64,000 nucleotides of DNA from Paenibacillus sp. VTT E-133291 (GTDB lineage: Bacteria; Bacillota; Bacilli; Paenibacillales; Paenibacillaceae): contig NZ_NFVA01000009.1 of the NCBI RefSeq assembly GCF_002264395.1, positions 1 to 64,000 of the forward strand, given 5' to 3'. A model generated the notes under the pieces. It made no database searches. It had not been told where the DNA came from and was given only the letters and a program-made list of their open reading frames with translations. Positions 49,396 to 58,010 of this stretch are shown one piece after another. Numbering within the stretch: position 1 is the stretch's first letter; the number at the start of each line of letters is the position of its first letter. A program made the position numbers and the translations under genes.

Positions 49396-50490
49396 GTGAA
49401 ATATCTTGATAAATACATCCCGCTCTTAACACGCTTATATAACCCAGTTTTCTTTTTTATATCAATTTTCGGTTGCTTAATGATGTATCTTAATCTTGCG
49501 CCATCAGGCTTTGGAATTCCTTTCATTGTTTGGCTTTTTGCAGCTACAGGCCATCTGGTCAGCTATTACTTTCGCAAGCGAGTAGGGTATCTCTCGTTAA
49601 TGGCATGTGTCTTCTCTGTAGATTGGATGGTTGGAAGTTTTTTAACGCGTGCAATGGAACGTCTTCGTCCAGATAGTGAATCAATCGTACCTCGGTTACT
49701 AGCTGCTATTGCATTTCTGTTCTGTATAGTAATTATGCTTATGTATTTAAAAGTAATGTCTAATATTCAATCTCCAGTTGCAAGGGAATATACCTGGGAA
49801 GACTTTAAGTACGATATTCAAGATCGTAATGAACGATGGAACGATCGTATGCGGTTTGCACAAGATGCAGCTGAACAAGGGAAAGAGAATATTCACTCAG
49901 CAATTAAGTGGATTCGTAATAAGATTAAAGGTAATAAAAACAAAGTACCTGCAGAAGTGAGCTTGATTCCTGCTGACGAGAATGTAGAAGAGACTTTTCA
50001 AGCAACCAGAACTGAGACGGATCAGGATGTCTCAGAGGTGAAACATAAAGGATTCATTATAACTTTTGACTTACCAACTGAGGATTTGCCACCAGCTGAT
50101 TCAGACTTGCAGGTGCCTTTCAATGATCGATCACATGGAAAATCAATTTCTTCAACGACTCAAAAAGAAGAAGAGAACCGCAACGTCCCTGATGAGTCAT
50201 GGCTGCCTCCTTTACCACCCGAGCCTCCTTATATCAGCCGACCATACGGACCGCCATCCAGAAGCTCTCAAGCACCTTCGGGAGACCAGAAAAAGCAGAA
50301 CAATCCACGTGTGAATTTACAAACAGTTAAGAGTGCCTCACAGCCTAAACGATTGCCAGACATTAATGTGAATTCAGAACAAAAAGTACAACCCGCTCCT
50401 TCTAAACAAGCATCCCCGCATCAACCATCACAGGCAAAGCCTGGCACAGGGGAGAATGCGTTCTGGGGTAAATTTAGTAGCAAATCATAA
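49396..50490 (+). CDS. Multi-span membrane protein with Pro-rich tail, 364 aa
   Basis: GTG 49396. Four hydrophobic segments in residues ~10-125, a charged helical stretch (~135-180), then ~180 residues rich in Pro, Ser and Gln without predicted fold. No homologue recognised. Membrane position and backbone context suggest a transfer-apparatus component, perhaps working with the coupling ATPase; inference. Confidence 0.6.
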   Translation: MKYLDKYIPLLTRLYNPVFFFISIFGCLMMYLNLAPSGFGIPFIVWLFAATGHLVSYYFRKRVGYLSLMACVFSVDWMVGSFLTRAMERLRPDSESIVPRLLAAIAFLFCIVIMLMYLKVMSNIQSPVAREYTWEDFKYDIQDRNERWNDRMRFAQDAAEQGKENIHSAIKWIRNKIKGNKNKVPAEVSLIPADENVEETFQATRTETDQDVSEVKHKGFIITFDLPTEDLPPADSDLQVPFNDRSHGKSISSTTQKEEENRNVPDESWLPPLPPEPPYISRPYGPPSRSSQAPSGDQKKQNNPRVNLQTVKSASQPKRLPDINVNSEQKVQPAPSKQASPHQPSQAKPGTGENAFWGKFSSKS

Positions 50491-50512
50491 TCTCATTTCA
50501 GGAGGAATTTAT

Positions 50513-51352
50513 ATGAAAACAACCGTTCTAAACGAAACAGATGTTCTTGTCCGTATAGTCAATCGCAGCGAAAAAGAAATCCAGGAAGAAAGAGAGTCTC
50601 AGCAGTGGCAACTCGTTTATAGCGCCCGCCAAAATAGAAGTATCTTAAGGGCAGAACTTCGCACCACAGAAACTATCGGTGATAAGCTCTGCGCTATAGT
50701 CTACATCGGTCATATCAAAGGAATTATCCCATTCGAAGAAACGGGCTTTGAAAAAACCCAATACCTTAAAGATGCTGTAGGCCAGGAAATATATTTTAAA
50801 GTTCTTGGTCTAGACAAGGAAGCAGCAACATTTGTAGCCTCCGTTAAAGAGGCGAAAGACCACCTTCAAGGCCTTACGCTCGATATGGTGAGTGAAGGTA
50901 CGATCGTAGTAGGATCCGTAACCCGAGTTAATACACGTTCTCTGCGCCTGGATGTTGGAGCTTTGGACGTTGAGCTCGCCGTAGACGAGGTCTCCTACCA
51001 ATGGATCGATGATCTCCGCGATTTATACGTCAAGGGAGACGATATTGAAGTTAAAGTTTTGGAGGTCAACAAAGAAAAACGTACGCTGAAGGTAAGTGCC
51101 AAAGCATTGTACACTAACCCTTGGCCGGATTGCACACGACGTTACGCAAAAAACAACCAGTATGGCGGTAAAGTGTCGGGAATTGTAGCTTATGGGGTAT
51201 TTGTAAATCTCGAGGCTGGTGTAGACGTACTCTGCACGCATCCTGCGCCTAATGTGGGAAAAGTTCGGAAGGGCGATAAAGTAAAGGTACGAATTCGTGA
51301 GGTTCTAACAGAAACCAAACGAATGACTGGGCAGATCAAAGCCAAGCTGTAA
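50513..51352 (+). CDS. S1-domain RNA-binding protein, 279 aa
   Basis: ATG 50513 with GGAGG 8 bases upstream; the frame from 50456 overlaps the previous gene. Three S1-like OB domains: residues ~50-125 ('IGHIKGIIPFEE'), ~130-205 ('EGTIVVGSVTRVNTRSLRLD'), ~215-279 ('GGKVSGIVAYGVFVNLEAGV'). S1 proteins bind single-stranded RNA or ssDNA. Presence on a mobile element is notable; may act in translation or RNA protection. Confidence 0.75.
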   Translation: MKTTVLNETDVLVRIVNRSEKEIQEERESQQWQLVYSARQNRSILRAELRTTETIGDKLCAIVYIGHIKGIIPFEETGFEKTQYLKDAVGQEIYFKVLGLDKEAATFVASVKEAKDHLQGLTLDMVSEGTIVVGSVTRVNTRSLRLDVGALDVELAVDEVSYQWIDDLRDLYVKGDDIEVKVLEVNKEKRTLKVSAKALYTNPWPDCTRRYAKNNQYGGKVSGIVAYGVFVNLEAGVDVLCTHPAPNVGKVRKGDKVKVRIREVLTETKRMTGQIKAKL

Positions 51353-51419
51353 GGATTAGCATAAGATCCTACGGACACATAACTGGGCGAAATACAGGAA
51401 AGAGAGGTGAACCAAAGGA

Positions 51420-52229
51420 ATGTCTTATGATGTATCGCCATTCAGCAATAACGGGAATGATTATATTTTAAAATGGGGGCATCAACCACCGGAGAATACA
51501 GCTCTCCCGGTTCGTTTCTTAAACACAGGACAGAAAAAGGTATTAGAGGTTCTGAAGTCTCTGCAATGGGCTACTAAAAATCAACTCGCATTGATTCTCA
51601 ACCCCGGAAATCTCCGAAAGGGAAAGAAGAATGTAGATGCGCTTTGTGATAAAGGATATCTGGTCCAACATCAACTCGTAGCCTTCAGTAATAGTCGGTA
51701 TATATCCTTTTATACCCTTTCTAATCCAATGCGTGCTTTAATGACACTGCCAAAGGGGGCACGTAGCAATGTATCTGGTGTGCTTCGGCGACTTGTGGTT
51801 GCACAAATGTTTCTTCGATTCTATCAAACGGATCCAAACACCACGCTAGAGGAATTTCCCGATCCATTCGATGGTGTATTCTATATACAGGACATGCAAT
51901 TTCGGGTGGCCGTATTACGTGATAAGTTCCAGCGTGATCGTGTTTATAAGCATCTAAAGGTAATGGAAGAAAAAATGAGAACACTTATAGTTGTTCCCGA
52001 TTGGCCAGATGCAAATATGTTCTTAGAGTTGAAGAAGCAGTCAGACTTTTTCCGCGTAACCACGGATCATAACTTGCTTAAAGAGAGTCTGGCACATTGT
52101 TTTTGGAAAGCAGGGAAAGAAGGATGGGAAGAGGAATACATCGCTCATTTTGAGATACGTGTCGAGACTGATGCGAATAGTGTTCGGAATGAAAATGATC
52201 AACCATTACTTCCGGCTTCAGATAGCTAG
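51420..52229 (+). CDS. Replication-relaxation-like winged-helix protein, 269 aa
   Basis: GAGGTG ~10 bases upstream of ATG. N-terminal winged helix ('TGQKKVLEVLKSLQWATKNQ', 'KKNVDALCDKGYLVQHQLV') followed by a restriction-endonuclease-like alpha/beta part ('RVAVLRDKFQRDRVYKHLKV', 'RTLIVVPDW'), the layout of the replication-relaxation (PF13814-type) family found on Gram-positive plasmids and ICEs. Confidence 0.6.
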   Translation: MSYDVSPFSNNGNDYILKWGHQPPENTALPVRFLNTGQKKVLEVLKSLQWATKNQLALILNPGNLRKGKKNVDALCDKGYLVQHQLVAFSNSRYISFYTLSNPMRALMTLPKGARSNVSGVLRRLVVAQMFLRFYQTDPNTTLEEFPDPFDGVFYIQDMQFRVAVLRDKFQRDRVYKHLKVMEEKMRTLIVVPDWPDANMFLELKKQSDFFRVTTDHNLLKESLAHCFWKAGKEGWEEEYIAHFEIRVETDANSVRNENDQPLLPASDS

Positions 52230-52235
52230 ATTTCT

Positions 52236-52267
52236 AAACCGTTTCGAGTTAATCGAAACGGTTTTTT
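52236..52267 (+). terminator. Intrinsic terminator
   Basis: AAACCGTTTCGA (52236-52247) with TCGAAACGGTTT (52253-52264), continuing in T. Confidence 0.95.
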
Positions 52268-52310
52268 ATTACATTATTTGATAATATTGTACGAAATGAA
52301 GGTTTAGTTC

Positions 52311-52339
52311 TTGAAATTCAAAAGTGATGCCTATATAAT
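52311..52339 (+). promoter_or_regulatory. Near-consensus SigA promoter
   Basis: TTGAAA (52311-52316), 17-bp spacer, TATAAT (52334-52339). Start expected at about 52346, after the previous operon has terminated. Confidence 0.85.
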
Positions 52340-52345
52340 AAAAGT

Positions 52346-52712
52346 ATATTTTTTATATGCATCAACTTTGGCGTCCAATTGTGTTATGAACGTTTTAGCA
52401 AACGAAGATAACCTGAATTATTGAGACGAAAAGGACTCGCTTGTGTATCGGGTAATTTACCACAGGCTAGGAAAACGTTGATGAAGTTGTGTACGAACTC
52501 TCGGATCCCGTAACTTACCGACAGGACGAAGACAACATAAGTAGTAAGTAACCTTTCATTGCTGACGAAGACGAAAATTTCGTGAGCGTACGATGATAGA
52601 CTATACTGCTAGTGATCTGCTTGTAATTGACAACGAATATTTTAATAATCATCATTCCATGGAATGATACACAAAAAGCCAAGACCCTATCTAGGGATCT
52701 TGGCTTTTTTTT
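52346..52712 (+). ncRNA. Non-coding RNA, ~365 nt
   Basis: Bounded by the promoter above and a strong terminator (AAGCCAAGA 52676-52684 / TCTTGGCTT 52698-52706, T-run to 52712). No reading frame of note. Contains several ACGAAGA/GACGAAG repeats (near 52400, 52425, 52525, 52565) and a perfect 18-bp palindrome ATCATTCCATGGAATGAT just before the terminator. It could be a regulatory RNA of the downstream annealing-protein operon or a copy-number/incompatibility RNA. Family unknown. Confidence 0.6.
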
Positions 52713-52797
52713 ATTATAAATAGGAAATGTCCGGATCTTCTCTATTCTAGAGAGAATCGGTTTACATAGATAAAAATGTTTCGAGGAGGACACCAGG

Positions 52798-53835
52798 ATG
52801 GAAAATGAACAAACCCCATCTTATTTAGTAGAAATGGCAAAAGTGTATCTTTCAGAAACTCAGAAAAAGTATGAAAGTGCCCGAACTCAGGTTCCAGAAA
52901 AGTACCATGGTTACTTAGCGTTAATTCCAAAGGAACGCATTCTTACTACACAACATGTGCCTCTGGATGAGAACGCAAGAGCTCACCAAATGGGACATAA
53001 CGAAAAAGGAACCTTTGTATTAATACAGGAACCTTACCTCGGTGTTGATGGCCGTGTCATTTGGGCTCGTGAAGAGCATAGAGAAATGAAAAAAAGACTG
53101 GACATCGTTTCTGAAGCCAAGGGAAACACCATTGTCTGTACCATATCCTCCGAAATGTATGGAACCACGACAGGCCACTCTATGTGGGCAGCAAATAAAA
53201 ACTGGAGTGGGAGCGGAAGTGATATTCAAAATGTCGAAACCAATGCGGTCGGAAGAGCTCTTGGATTTATGGGGTATGGACTCCTTGGAACTGGCATAGC
53301 CAGTGCCGAAGAAATTTTACTTGCGCGTAGTTACGATGAAGAAATGAAAAAATCAAGATCTTCTCAAAAACAGCAAGAATCAACCCGTTCTAAGGGAATT
53401 GATCACGCTCCGCTCGAGTCAAAAGAGAGTGTGCACAGACACGACCAAGCTGTAGAATATAAACCTAGTTCGGTCTCTGACACAGCGGGAGATACAGGTA
53501 AATCAGGAAACAGCGGTTTACGAGATCGTCAGACTCGTAACGATGTCCAACGCCAACAACGCACTCAAGAAGCCGAGGAAGGCTATTTTTGCTGTAGGAT
53601 ATTAAATCTCAAAGCAGAAACATTCGACCGTATTGATGTTCCATACTACCGTATCCATTTAAAACAGGTCGATAACGACAATGAGTTTGAAGCGCTTGCT
53701 GTTGATGAAATTTTGGAATTCATTGATAGTGATGATTTTGAAATTAGAAAACCATACAATATGACTTTCGAGCAACGTCCATCCAAAGAATGGATTATTA
53801 CACGGATGGTGAACGTGGTCCAAAATCATGGTTAA
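52798..53835 (+). CDS. Putative Rad52/Sak-like ssDNA annealing protein, 345 aa
   Basis: AGGAGG 9 bases upstream. 'VETNAVGRALGFMGYGLLGT' (~residues 150-170) is the hallmark of Rad52/Sak-type phage annealing proteins (ETSAVGRALAxxGY). Residues ~190-265 are a polar linker and the C-terminal ~85 residues ('GYFCCRILNLKAETFDRIDV') may be an OB-like domain. Such proteins pair complementary single strands. It leads the operon with a CHC2 zinc protein and SSB, consistent with recombination on incoming DNA. Confidence 0.6.
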   Translation: MENEQTPSYLVEMAKVYLSETQKKYESARTQVPEKYHGYLALIPKERILTTQHVPLDENARAHQMGHNEKGTFVLIQEPYLGVDGRVIWAREEHREMKKRLDIVSEAKGNTIVCTISSEMYGTTTGHSMWAANKNWSGSGSDIQNVETNAVGRALGFMGYGLLGTGIASAEEILLARSYDEEMKKSRSSQKQQESTRSKGIDHAPLESKESVHRHDQAVEYKPSSVSDTAGDTGKSGNSGLRDRQTRNDVQRQQRTQEAEEGYFCCRILNLKAETFDRIDVPYYRIHLKQVDNDNEFEALAVDEILEFIDSDDFEIRKPYNMTFEQRPSKEWIITRMVNVVQNHG

Positions 53836-54190
53836 TAAAAATCGAATAGCAGCTGCATTGTTCACACTTAGCGGCCAAACTTCTATCATCGTTTCATTGC
53901 CGTCATCTTCTGGAAACGGAATGTATTTAACCGGTGCATCCTTACTAAATGGACAAATTGTAATTGGGCATGAATGCCCAGCAAGTAGAACCCGAAAATC
54001 ATGCTGGCACACTGAAATTGCTGCTCAAACCCTTAAAGATGTTTTTTGGTGGAAGCGGGAGCTTGATTCAGCGCCAGTCATTTCGATTAACCGAAAAGTA
54101 AAAATGTCGGAGGAATGGAGGCAAATCCCCATACCTCAAGCAGGAGTGAACGAAGATGAATCAACAAAACGGAACGAACATACTGCCTGA
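53828..54190 (+). CDS. SWIM-like zinc protein, 120 aa
   Basis: Overlaps the annealing-protein gene by 8 bp. 'GHECPASRTRKSCWHTEIAA' resembles a SWIM zinc finger (C...C-x-H). SWIM proteins often partner with recombinases or Rad51-type factors. No other domain seen. Confidence 0.5.
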   Translation: MVNKNRIAAALFTLSGQTSIIVSLPSSSGNGMYLTGASLLNGQIVIGHECPASRTRKSCWHTEIAAQTLKDVFWWKRELDSAPVISINRKVKMSEEWRQIPIPQAGVNEDESTKRNEHTA

Positions 54191-54869
54191 TATTGTTGAG
54201 TATGCACTCTCAAAAAACTTGAACGTCCGACGAGATAGCCTATCGGAGAAACAAACATTTTTTGTTTGTCCGTGGTGCGGGGATACCCTCTCTAAAGGGA
54301 AGTTTAAATTAACACTCAATCGAGAAAAGGGACTATTTCGCTGCTTCATTTGCCATCTTAATGGAGGCACGCTAGATTTCATTACCACTCTAGAGAAAAA
54401 GTCTAGGGAAGTGGTTTTGAAAGAACTACGCGAATCAGCCGGTATTAATGAAACCAATTACCAGCGTAACCGTGCACGCAAACATCCAGCGGAACGCCTA
54501 TATACAACCCAACTGAAACTCATAGGATTTGATTCTTGGCCGTCTTCATTCCAGCAATTGGAACCAGGGCACCGGAAGCAGTCCTTAGATTGGGTCTGGT
54601 CACTATGGAGAGGATTCTTAAGAAAAAAACAAAGAGAAGCACTTGGCTATCTCATGTATGGAATTAAGGTAGATGCTTATCCTATCGCAATCACAAAAAT
54701 AAAAGAGATGTCGCAGGAAATAGGTCACGATTTGCTTATTGATGCTTTTGAAGCGTACGGAAGTGGTGATAAACCACCGAAGTGGGCAGCGGGCGTGCGT
54801 GAGTGGGTCGAGGCATGCTATGAATCTTATTTGAATGAAATAAAAGAATCTCCTGGTCAAAGTGCCTAG
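54156..54869 (+). CDS. CHC2-type (primase-like) zinc-finger protein, 237 aa
   Basis: Overlaps the SWIM-like gene by 35 bp. 'FFVCPWCGD' (~38-42) and 'LFRCFICHLNGGTLDFI' (~60-75) form a CHC2 zinc ribbon as at the N-terminus of DnaG-type primases. The TOPRIM catalytic domain is absent; the remaining ~160 residues are helical. Perhaps an ssDNA-recognition factor or a priming accessory protein. Confidence 0.65.
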   Translation: MNQQNGTNILPDIVEYALSKNLNVRRDSLSEKQTFFVCPWCGDTLSKGKFKLTLNREKGLFRCFICHLNGGTLDFITTLEKKSREVVLKELRESAGINETNYQRNRARKHPAERLYTTQLKLIGFDSWPSSFQQLEPGHRKQSLDWVWSLWRGFLRKKQREALGYLMYGIKVDAYPIAITKIKEMSQEIGHDLLIDAFEAYGSGDKPPKWAAGVREWVEACYESYLNEIKESPGQSA

Positions 54870-54896
54870 GGTGAATTTATTAAGGAGGACAAAAAT

Positions 54897-55481
54897 ATGT
54901 TAAATAGAGTTATATTAATCGGTAGACTTACGCGTGATCCTGAATTGCGTTATACCCCTGCAGGAGTCGCTGTCTGTCAATTCACGCTTGCCGTTGATCG
55001 TCCATACACAAGTAATGATGGTGAGCGTGAGACAGATTTCATCCCTATCGTAGCCTGGAGACAGCTTGCAGAAACATGCGCCAATTATCTGAAAAAGGGA
55101 CGATTGGTAGCAGTTGAAGGACGAATGCAGGTACGTAATTATGAAAACAACGAAGGTAAGAGGGTCTATGTCACTGAGGTTATCATCGACAACGTGCGCT
55201 TCTTAGAATCTAATCAAGCTCAACAAGACAAAAATCCGGAGCATCATGAGAACTCTCATTCTGGATCTCGTGGCAACTCTAGCAATAGTAGCCAAGCTCG
55301 AGGAAATAACCAATCCGAACGAAGAAACGGATCTTCAGGTGGACCATCTGCTGGACCTACTGGAGGGCCATTTGGAGGACCTACCGGGACTTCTTATTCT
55401 AGTGGGCGGAATCAAATGAATGATCCTTATTACGGAGATGGTAAGCCAATCGATGTTAGTGATGATGACTTGCCGTTCTAA
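54897..55481 (+). CDS. ssb: Single-stranded DNA-binding protein
   Basis: 194 residues. The N-terminal ~108 residues are a standard bacterial SSB OB fold ('MLNRVILIGRLTRDPELRYT', 'PIVAWRQLAETCANYLKKG', 'RVYVTEVIIDNVRFLES'); then a Gly/Ser/Asn/Gln-rich linker and the conserved acidic tip 'DDDLPF', which recruits repair and replication partners. AAGGAGG ~8 bases upstream. Plasmid-borne SSBs protect transferred single strands. Confidence 0.95.
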   Translation: MLNRVILIGRLTRDPELRYTPAGVAVCQFTLAVDRPYTSNDGERETDFIPIVAWRQLAETCANYLKKGRLVAVEGRMQVRNYENNEGKRVYVTEVIIDNVRFLESNQAQQDKNPEHHENSHSGSRGNSSNSSQARGNNQSERRNGSSGGPSAGPTGGPFGGPTGTSYSSGRNQMNDPYYGDGKPIDVSDDDLPF

Positions 55482-55514
55482 AAATTATATATACCTGGCT
55501 GTGTCCAGAATTCA

Positions 55515-55550
55515 AAAAACGGGAGTCTCTTCGTGAGATTTCCTTTTTTT
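55515..55550 (+). terminator. Attenuator-like hairpin before the 55565 gene
   Basis: A-run plus GGGAGTCTC (55521-55529) pairs with GAGATTTCC (55535-55543), then T7; immediately followed by AAGGAGG of the next gene. Confidence 0.75.
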
Positions 55551-55564
55551 AAGGAGGAACAACA

Positions 55565-55990
55565 ATGGGAAGAAAGAAGAAAACTCTTAGCGATCCCCGC
55601 CAGAAGACCTTGGATTTTGAACTGCAGCAAAAACCGAAGCTTATTTCGGTTCGTTGCTGTCCGGAATCCGATAAACATGTAGTCTATGGTCAACCGGTGC
55701 AAATGGGAGGGCGTGTCTTCTACTGTCCTGAATGTGGGATTGAATGGCGCCTTAGTTTGCGTACGAAAAAGGTAAAGTACTTCCGGATTGATGAAGAAGG
55801 AAACACCACGAGTATTAAAGAAATGTCTTTTTTTGATTTTAATGAGTCGTCATTTCTTGAAAAAAAGAAACAATTTCAAATTGAGGTACATGCTCCGTCT
55901 ACGAATATCGTAGTAGAGGATTTATCGAAAAATAAAAGATCCGACATTGGTTCGGATCAAATGCAACTGGAATTTACAACAATACAATAA
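55565..55990 (+). CDS. Zinc-ribbon protein with two clamp-binding-like motifs, 141 aa
   Basis: AAGGAGG 9 bases upstream of ATG. 'SVRCCPESDKH' and 'FYCPECGIEW' suggest a zinc ribbon in the middle (residues ~30-65). 'QKTLDF' near the N-terminus and 'QMQLEF' near the C-terminus both fit the QxxLxF beta-clamp-binding hexapeptide, so interaction with the replication clamp is possible. Rest unknown. Confidence 0.55.
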   Translation: MGRKKKTLSDPRQKTLDFELQQKPKLISVRCCPESDKHVVYGQPVQMGGRVFYCPECGIEWRLSLRTKKVKYFRIDEEGNTTSIKEMSFFDFNESSFLEKKKQFQIEVHAPSTNIVVEDLSKNKRSDIGSDQMQLEFTTIQ

Positions 55991-56020
55991 CCCGCTTATC
56001 GGGAGAGAGGTGACCTGCAA

Positions 56021-56503
56021 ATGACTAGTCATTCCTACTCCCCGATAAGAGGGGAGCTCTGCATGAACTCGAGCTGTGTCAAATACCGTCAGTTAAATAA
56101 AATAAGACGAGATAAATACTTAGAACGAGGTCAGAGCCTTCTGGAAAGATTTTTGGACCAAGACGACGTATCTACTCATTTTAATTTCACCAGTCACGCT
56201 ACTAAGCGATGTGTTGAACGTGCAATTAATACACGCAGGTTGCTGGAAATAGTAGTTGCAGATGGATTTGCCGTAGATTGTAATACGGATAATGAATCCA
56301 TTGTCGTACATGGATGCGAAAAAATCGAAAAAGGAAAGTACCGTCATTTACACGTGGTATTGCAATTGGATACGAATGGTCCTTATATCGAAGCAAAAGT
56401 CGTAACAGTCTTTGACCCAAAAGCATCATCTCATTTGTATAACGACTCACTCGATTTTCGGGTTTGTTGGTGTCAGCCCCATGAGTTAGATGCTTGGGTA
56501 TAG
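56021..56503 (+). CDS. DUF4258-like protein, 160 aa
   Basis: 'FTSHATKRCVERAINTRRLL' followed by 'HLHVVLQLDTNGPYIEAKVV' matches the DUF4258 pattern (HAxxRxxxR...V..V), a small fold related to RelE/BrnT-type toxins. A Cys-containing N-terminal extension is present. GAGAGGTG ~10 bases upstream. Could be an RNase-like toxin or a domesticated relative; no antitoxin is obvious next to it. Confidence 0.55.
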   Translation: MTSHSYSPIRGELCMNSSCVKYRQLNKIRRDKYLERGQSLLERFLDQDDVSTHFNFTSHATKRCVERAINTRRLLEIVVADGFAVDCNTDNESIVVHGCEKIEKGKYRHLHVVLQLDTNGPYIEAKVVTVFDPKASSHLYNDSLDFRVCWCQPHELDAWV

Positions 56504-56571
56504 ATGATAAACTTGAAAATATCTAAAGCCGTGCTACCATAGCCTTATCTAATTAATAAGGGGCTGTGCGT

Positions 56572-56865
56572 ATGAAGCGTCGAAAGGGGATTCGAAAGAT
56601 GTCATTATCTGAAGCGCTGGACATCCAGCAAAGAGGTCCGATTACTAAGTTCTGTTCATGTACTGAACCAGTAGTTGACATCAAACCTACTCAGCTTATC
56701 CTGCATGGAATTACCGTGCCGAATATGCCAACACCGATGTGCGCATCTTGTGGCGAACATATCCATAATGCATCGATCATGATAGCCGTGGAGGACCTAC
56801 AGGAAGAACATCAGCTGCAGGGTGCCTATCGTCTAGAGCAATTGTTGAATATCGAAAAAAACTAA
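56572..56865 (+). CDS. Small zinc protein, 97 aa
   Basis: 'KFCSCTEP' and 'PMCASCGEHIH' give CxC and CxxC about 29 residues apart. Basic N-terminus (MKRRKGIRK). ATG 56572 with AAGGGGC ~8 bases upstream; GTG 56566 is an alternative. Possibly antitoxin- or regulator-like; unknown. Confidence 0.55.
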   Translation: MKRRKGIRKMSLSEALDIQQRGPITKFCSCTEPVVDIKPTQLILHGITVPNMPTPMCASCGEHIHNASIMIAVEDLQEEHQLQGAYRLEQLLNIEKN

Positions 56866-56879
56866 AAACCGGTGTAAAG

Positions 56880-56907
56880 AAAAGGTCACTGTAATCAGTG
56901 GCTTTTT
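56880..56907 (+). terminator. Attenuator-like hairpin before the 56938 gene
   Basis: AAAAGGTCACTG (56880-56891) pairs with CAGTGGCTTTTT (56896-56907) with two G-U pairs; 30 bases before the next start. Confidence 0.8.
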
Positions 56908-56937
56908 GTTTTGCCGTATAAATTTGGAGGAAAACTC

Positions 56938-57909
56938 ATGAGAACAGGGTTAATGAACAACTATGCAGCTGTCGGTATGGAAGATCGGAATAACGTGAGT
57001 ATTGTTGGGCATCTTTGCTGGTATTCCTGTACAGCTAAGCTGATTGCGAGAAGCTTGCTGAGAGATTACATTGGACTCTCTGGCGTCTCCGATCGCTTTA
57101 TGCCAAATGATATTAGGATTCCGGATGCATTTCGCCGTGCCACCAGCGCCATTGCAGGGAAAAAGCAAATCAAAATGGGGAATGACACAGTAAGTTATTT
57201 AGTGAAAGAAGTTGTTTCTACCCGAGAGATGGTACAGCGTAACGTAGTCCGTGAAGTAATTAACTCTCGGAAAACTAATAAACTGCGCTATGACACCGAA
57301 GAGGCGATTATTACTCTTGATAAGGAAAATAATAATACTATCCACACTAGCATTTATAACACAGAGGTGGAGCCACTAGTCGAAAAAGCAATAGAACTCT
57401 TCGAGACATTCAAAACCACACATGATGATGCTGCGATTCGGGCGATGCTTAAAAATATCATCAACAGTATGAGCCCCGTTATGGTGAAAATATCTGGTGG
57501 AGTATATTTTATCCCTATAAAGTATGAAGAAGAACTCATGGCTTTCTGTGACCTCGCAAACCAAATCAGTCCAGAAGAGGCACACATGGTTCCAATGATC
57601 AAGACGTCCAGTAATATGGATTTAATTCGAAAGTCAACTGTAAAGCAGCTTAATGAATCTTTTCAAAAGCTGAAAAATACTTATGACAACGAGCAGGCAT
57701 CGGCAGCGGATATTACCATTGCGGTTGAAAGCTGTAATTTGTCTTTTAAAGTTATTGAAGATTACAAGGAACTCTTACAAGGAGACTTGTCCACTGTGGA
57801 ACAATCCCTAGGAAGCATGCAACGTATGTTACGGGATTTGTCATCACGCAAAAAAAATCATACTGCTAAGGATGATAGCCGTCAGCTCCGCTTTCTTGAA
57901 TTAGATTAA
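56938..57909 (+). CDS. DUF6744-like protein, 323 aa
   Basis: ATG 56938 with GGAGG 8 bases upstream. 'NNVSIVGHLCWYSCTAKLIA' near the N-terminus and a long helical body with 'MVKISGGVYFIPIKYEEELM' recall the DUF6744 family of plasmid/phage proteins of unknown role. Immediately upstream of the AAA+ gene, from which it is separated by another attenuator-like hairpin. Confidence 0.55.
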   Translation: MRTGLMNNYAAVGMEDRNNVSIVGHLCWYSCTAKLIARSLLRDYIGLSGVSDRFMPNDIRIPDAFRRATSAIAGKKQIKMGNDTVSYLVKEVVSTREMVQRNVVREVINSRKTNKLRYDTEEAIITLDKENNNTIHTSIYNTEVEPLVEKAIELFETFKTTHDDAAIRAMLKNIINSMSPVMVKISGGVYFIPIKYEEELMAFCDLANQISPEEAHMVPMIKTSSNMDLIRKSTVKQLNESFQKLKNTYDNEQASAADITIAVESCNLSFKVIEDYKELLQGDLSTVEQSLGSMQRMLRDLSSRKKNHTAKDDSRQLRFLELD

Positions 57910-57943
57910 TTCAGAAAGCACCCGGCCGATTCACTTAATACTC

Positions 57944-57977
57944 AAGCCGCTATTCCAATTGGAAATGCGGCTTTTTT
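57944..57977 (+). terminator. Attenuator-like hairpin before the AAA+ gene
   Basis: AAGCCGCTATTCC pairs with GGAAATGCGGCTT (two mismatches), followed by T6; 34 bases before ATG 58011. Confidence 0.8.
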
Positions 57978-58010
57978 CATAAAAAAATATTCATTCAAAG
58001 GAGAATTTTC

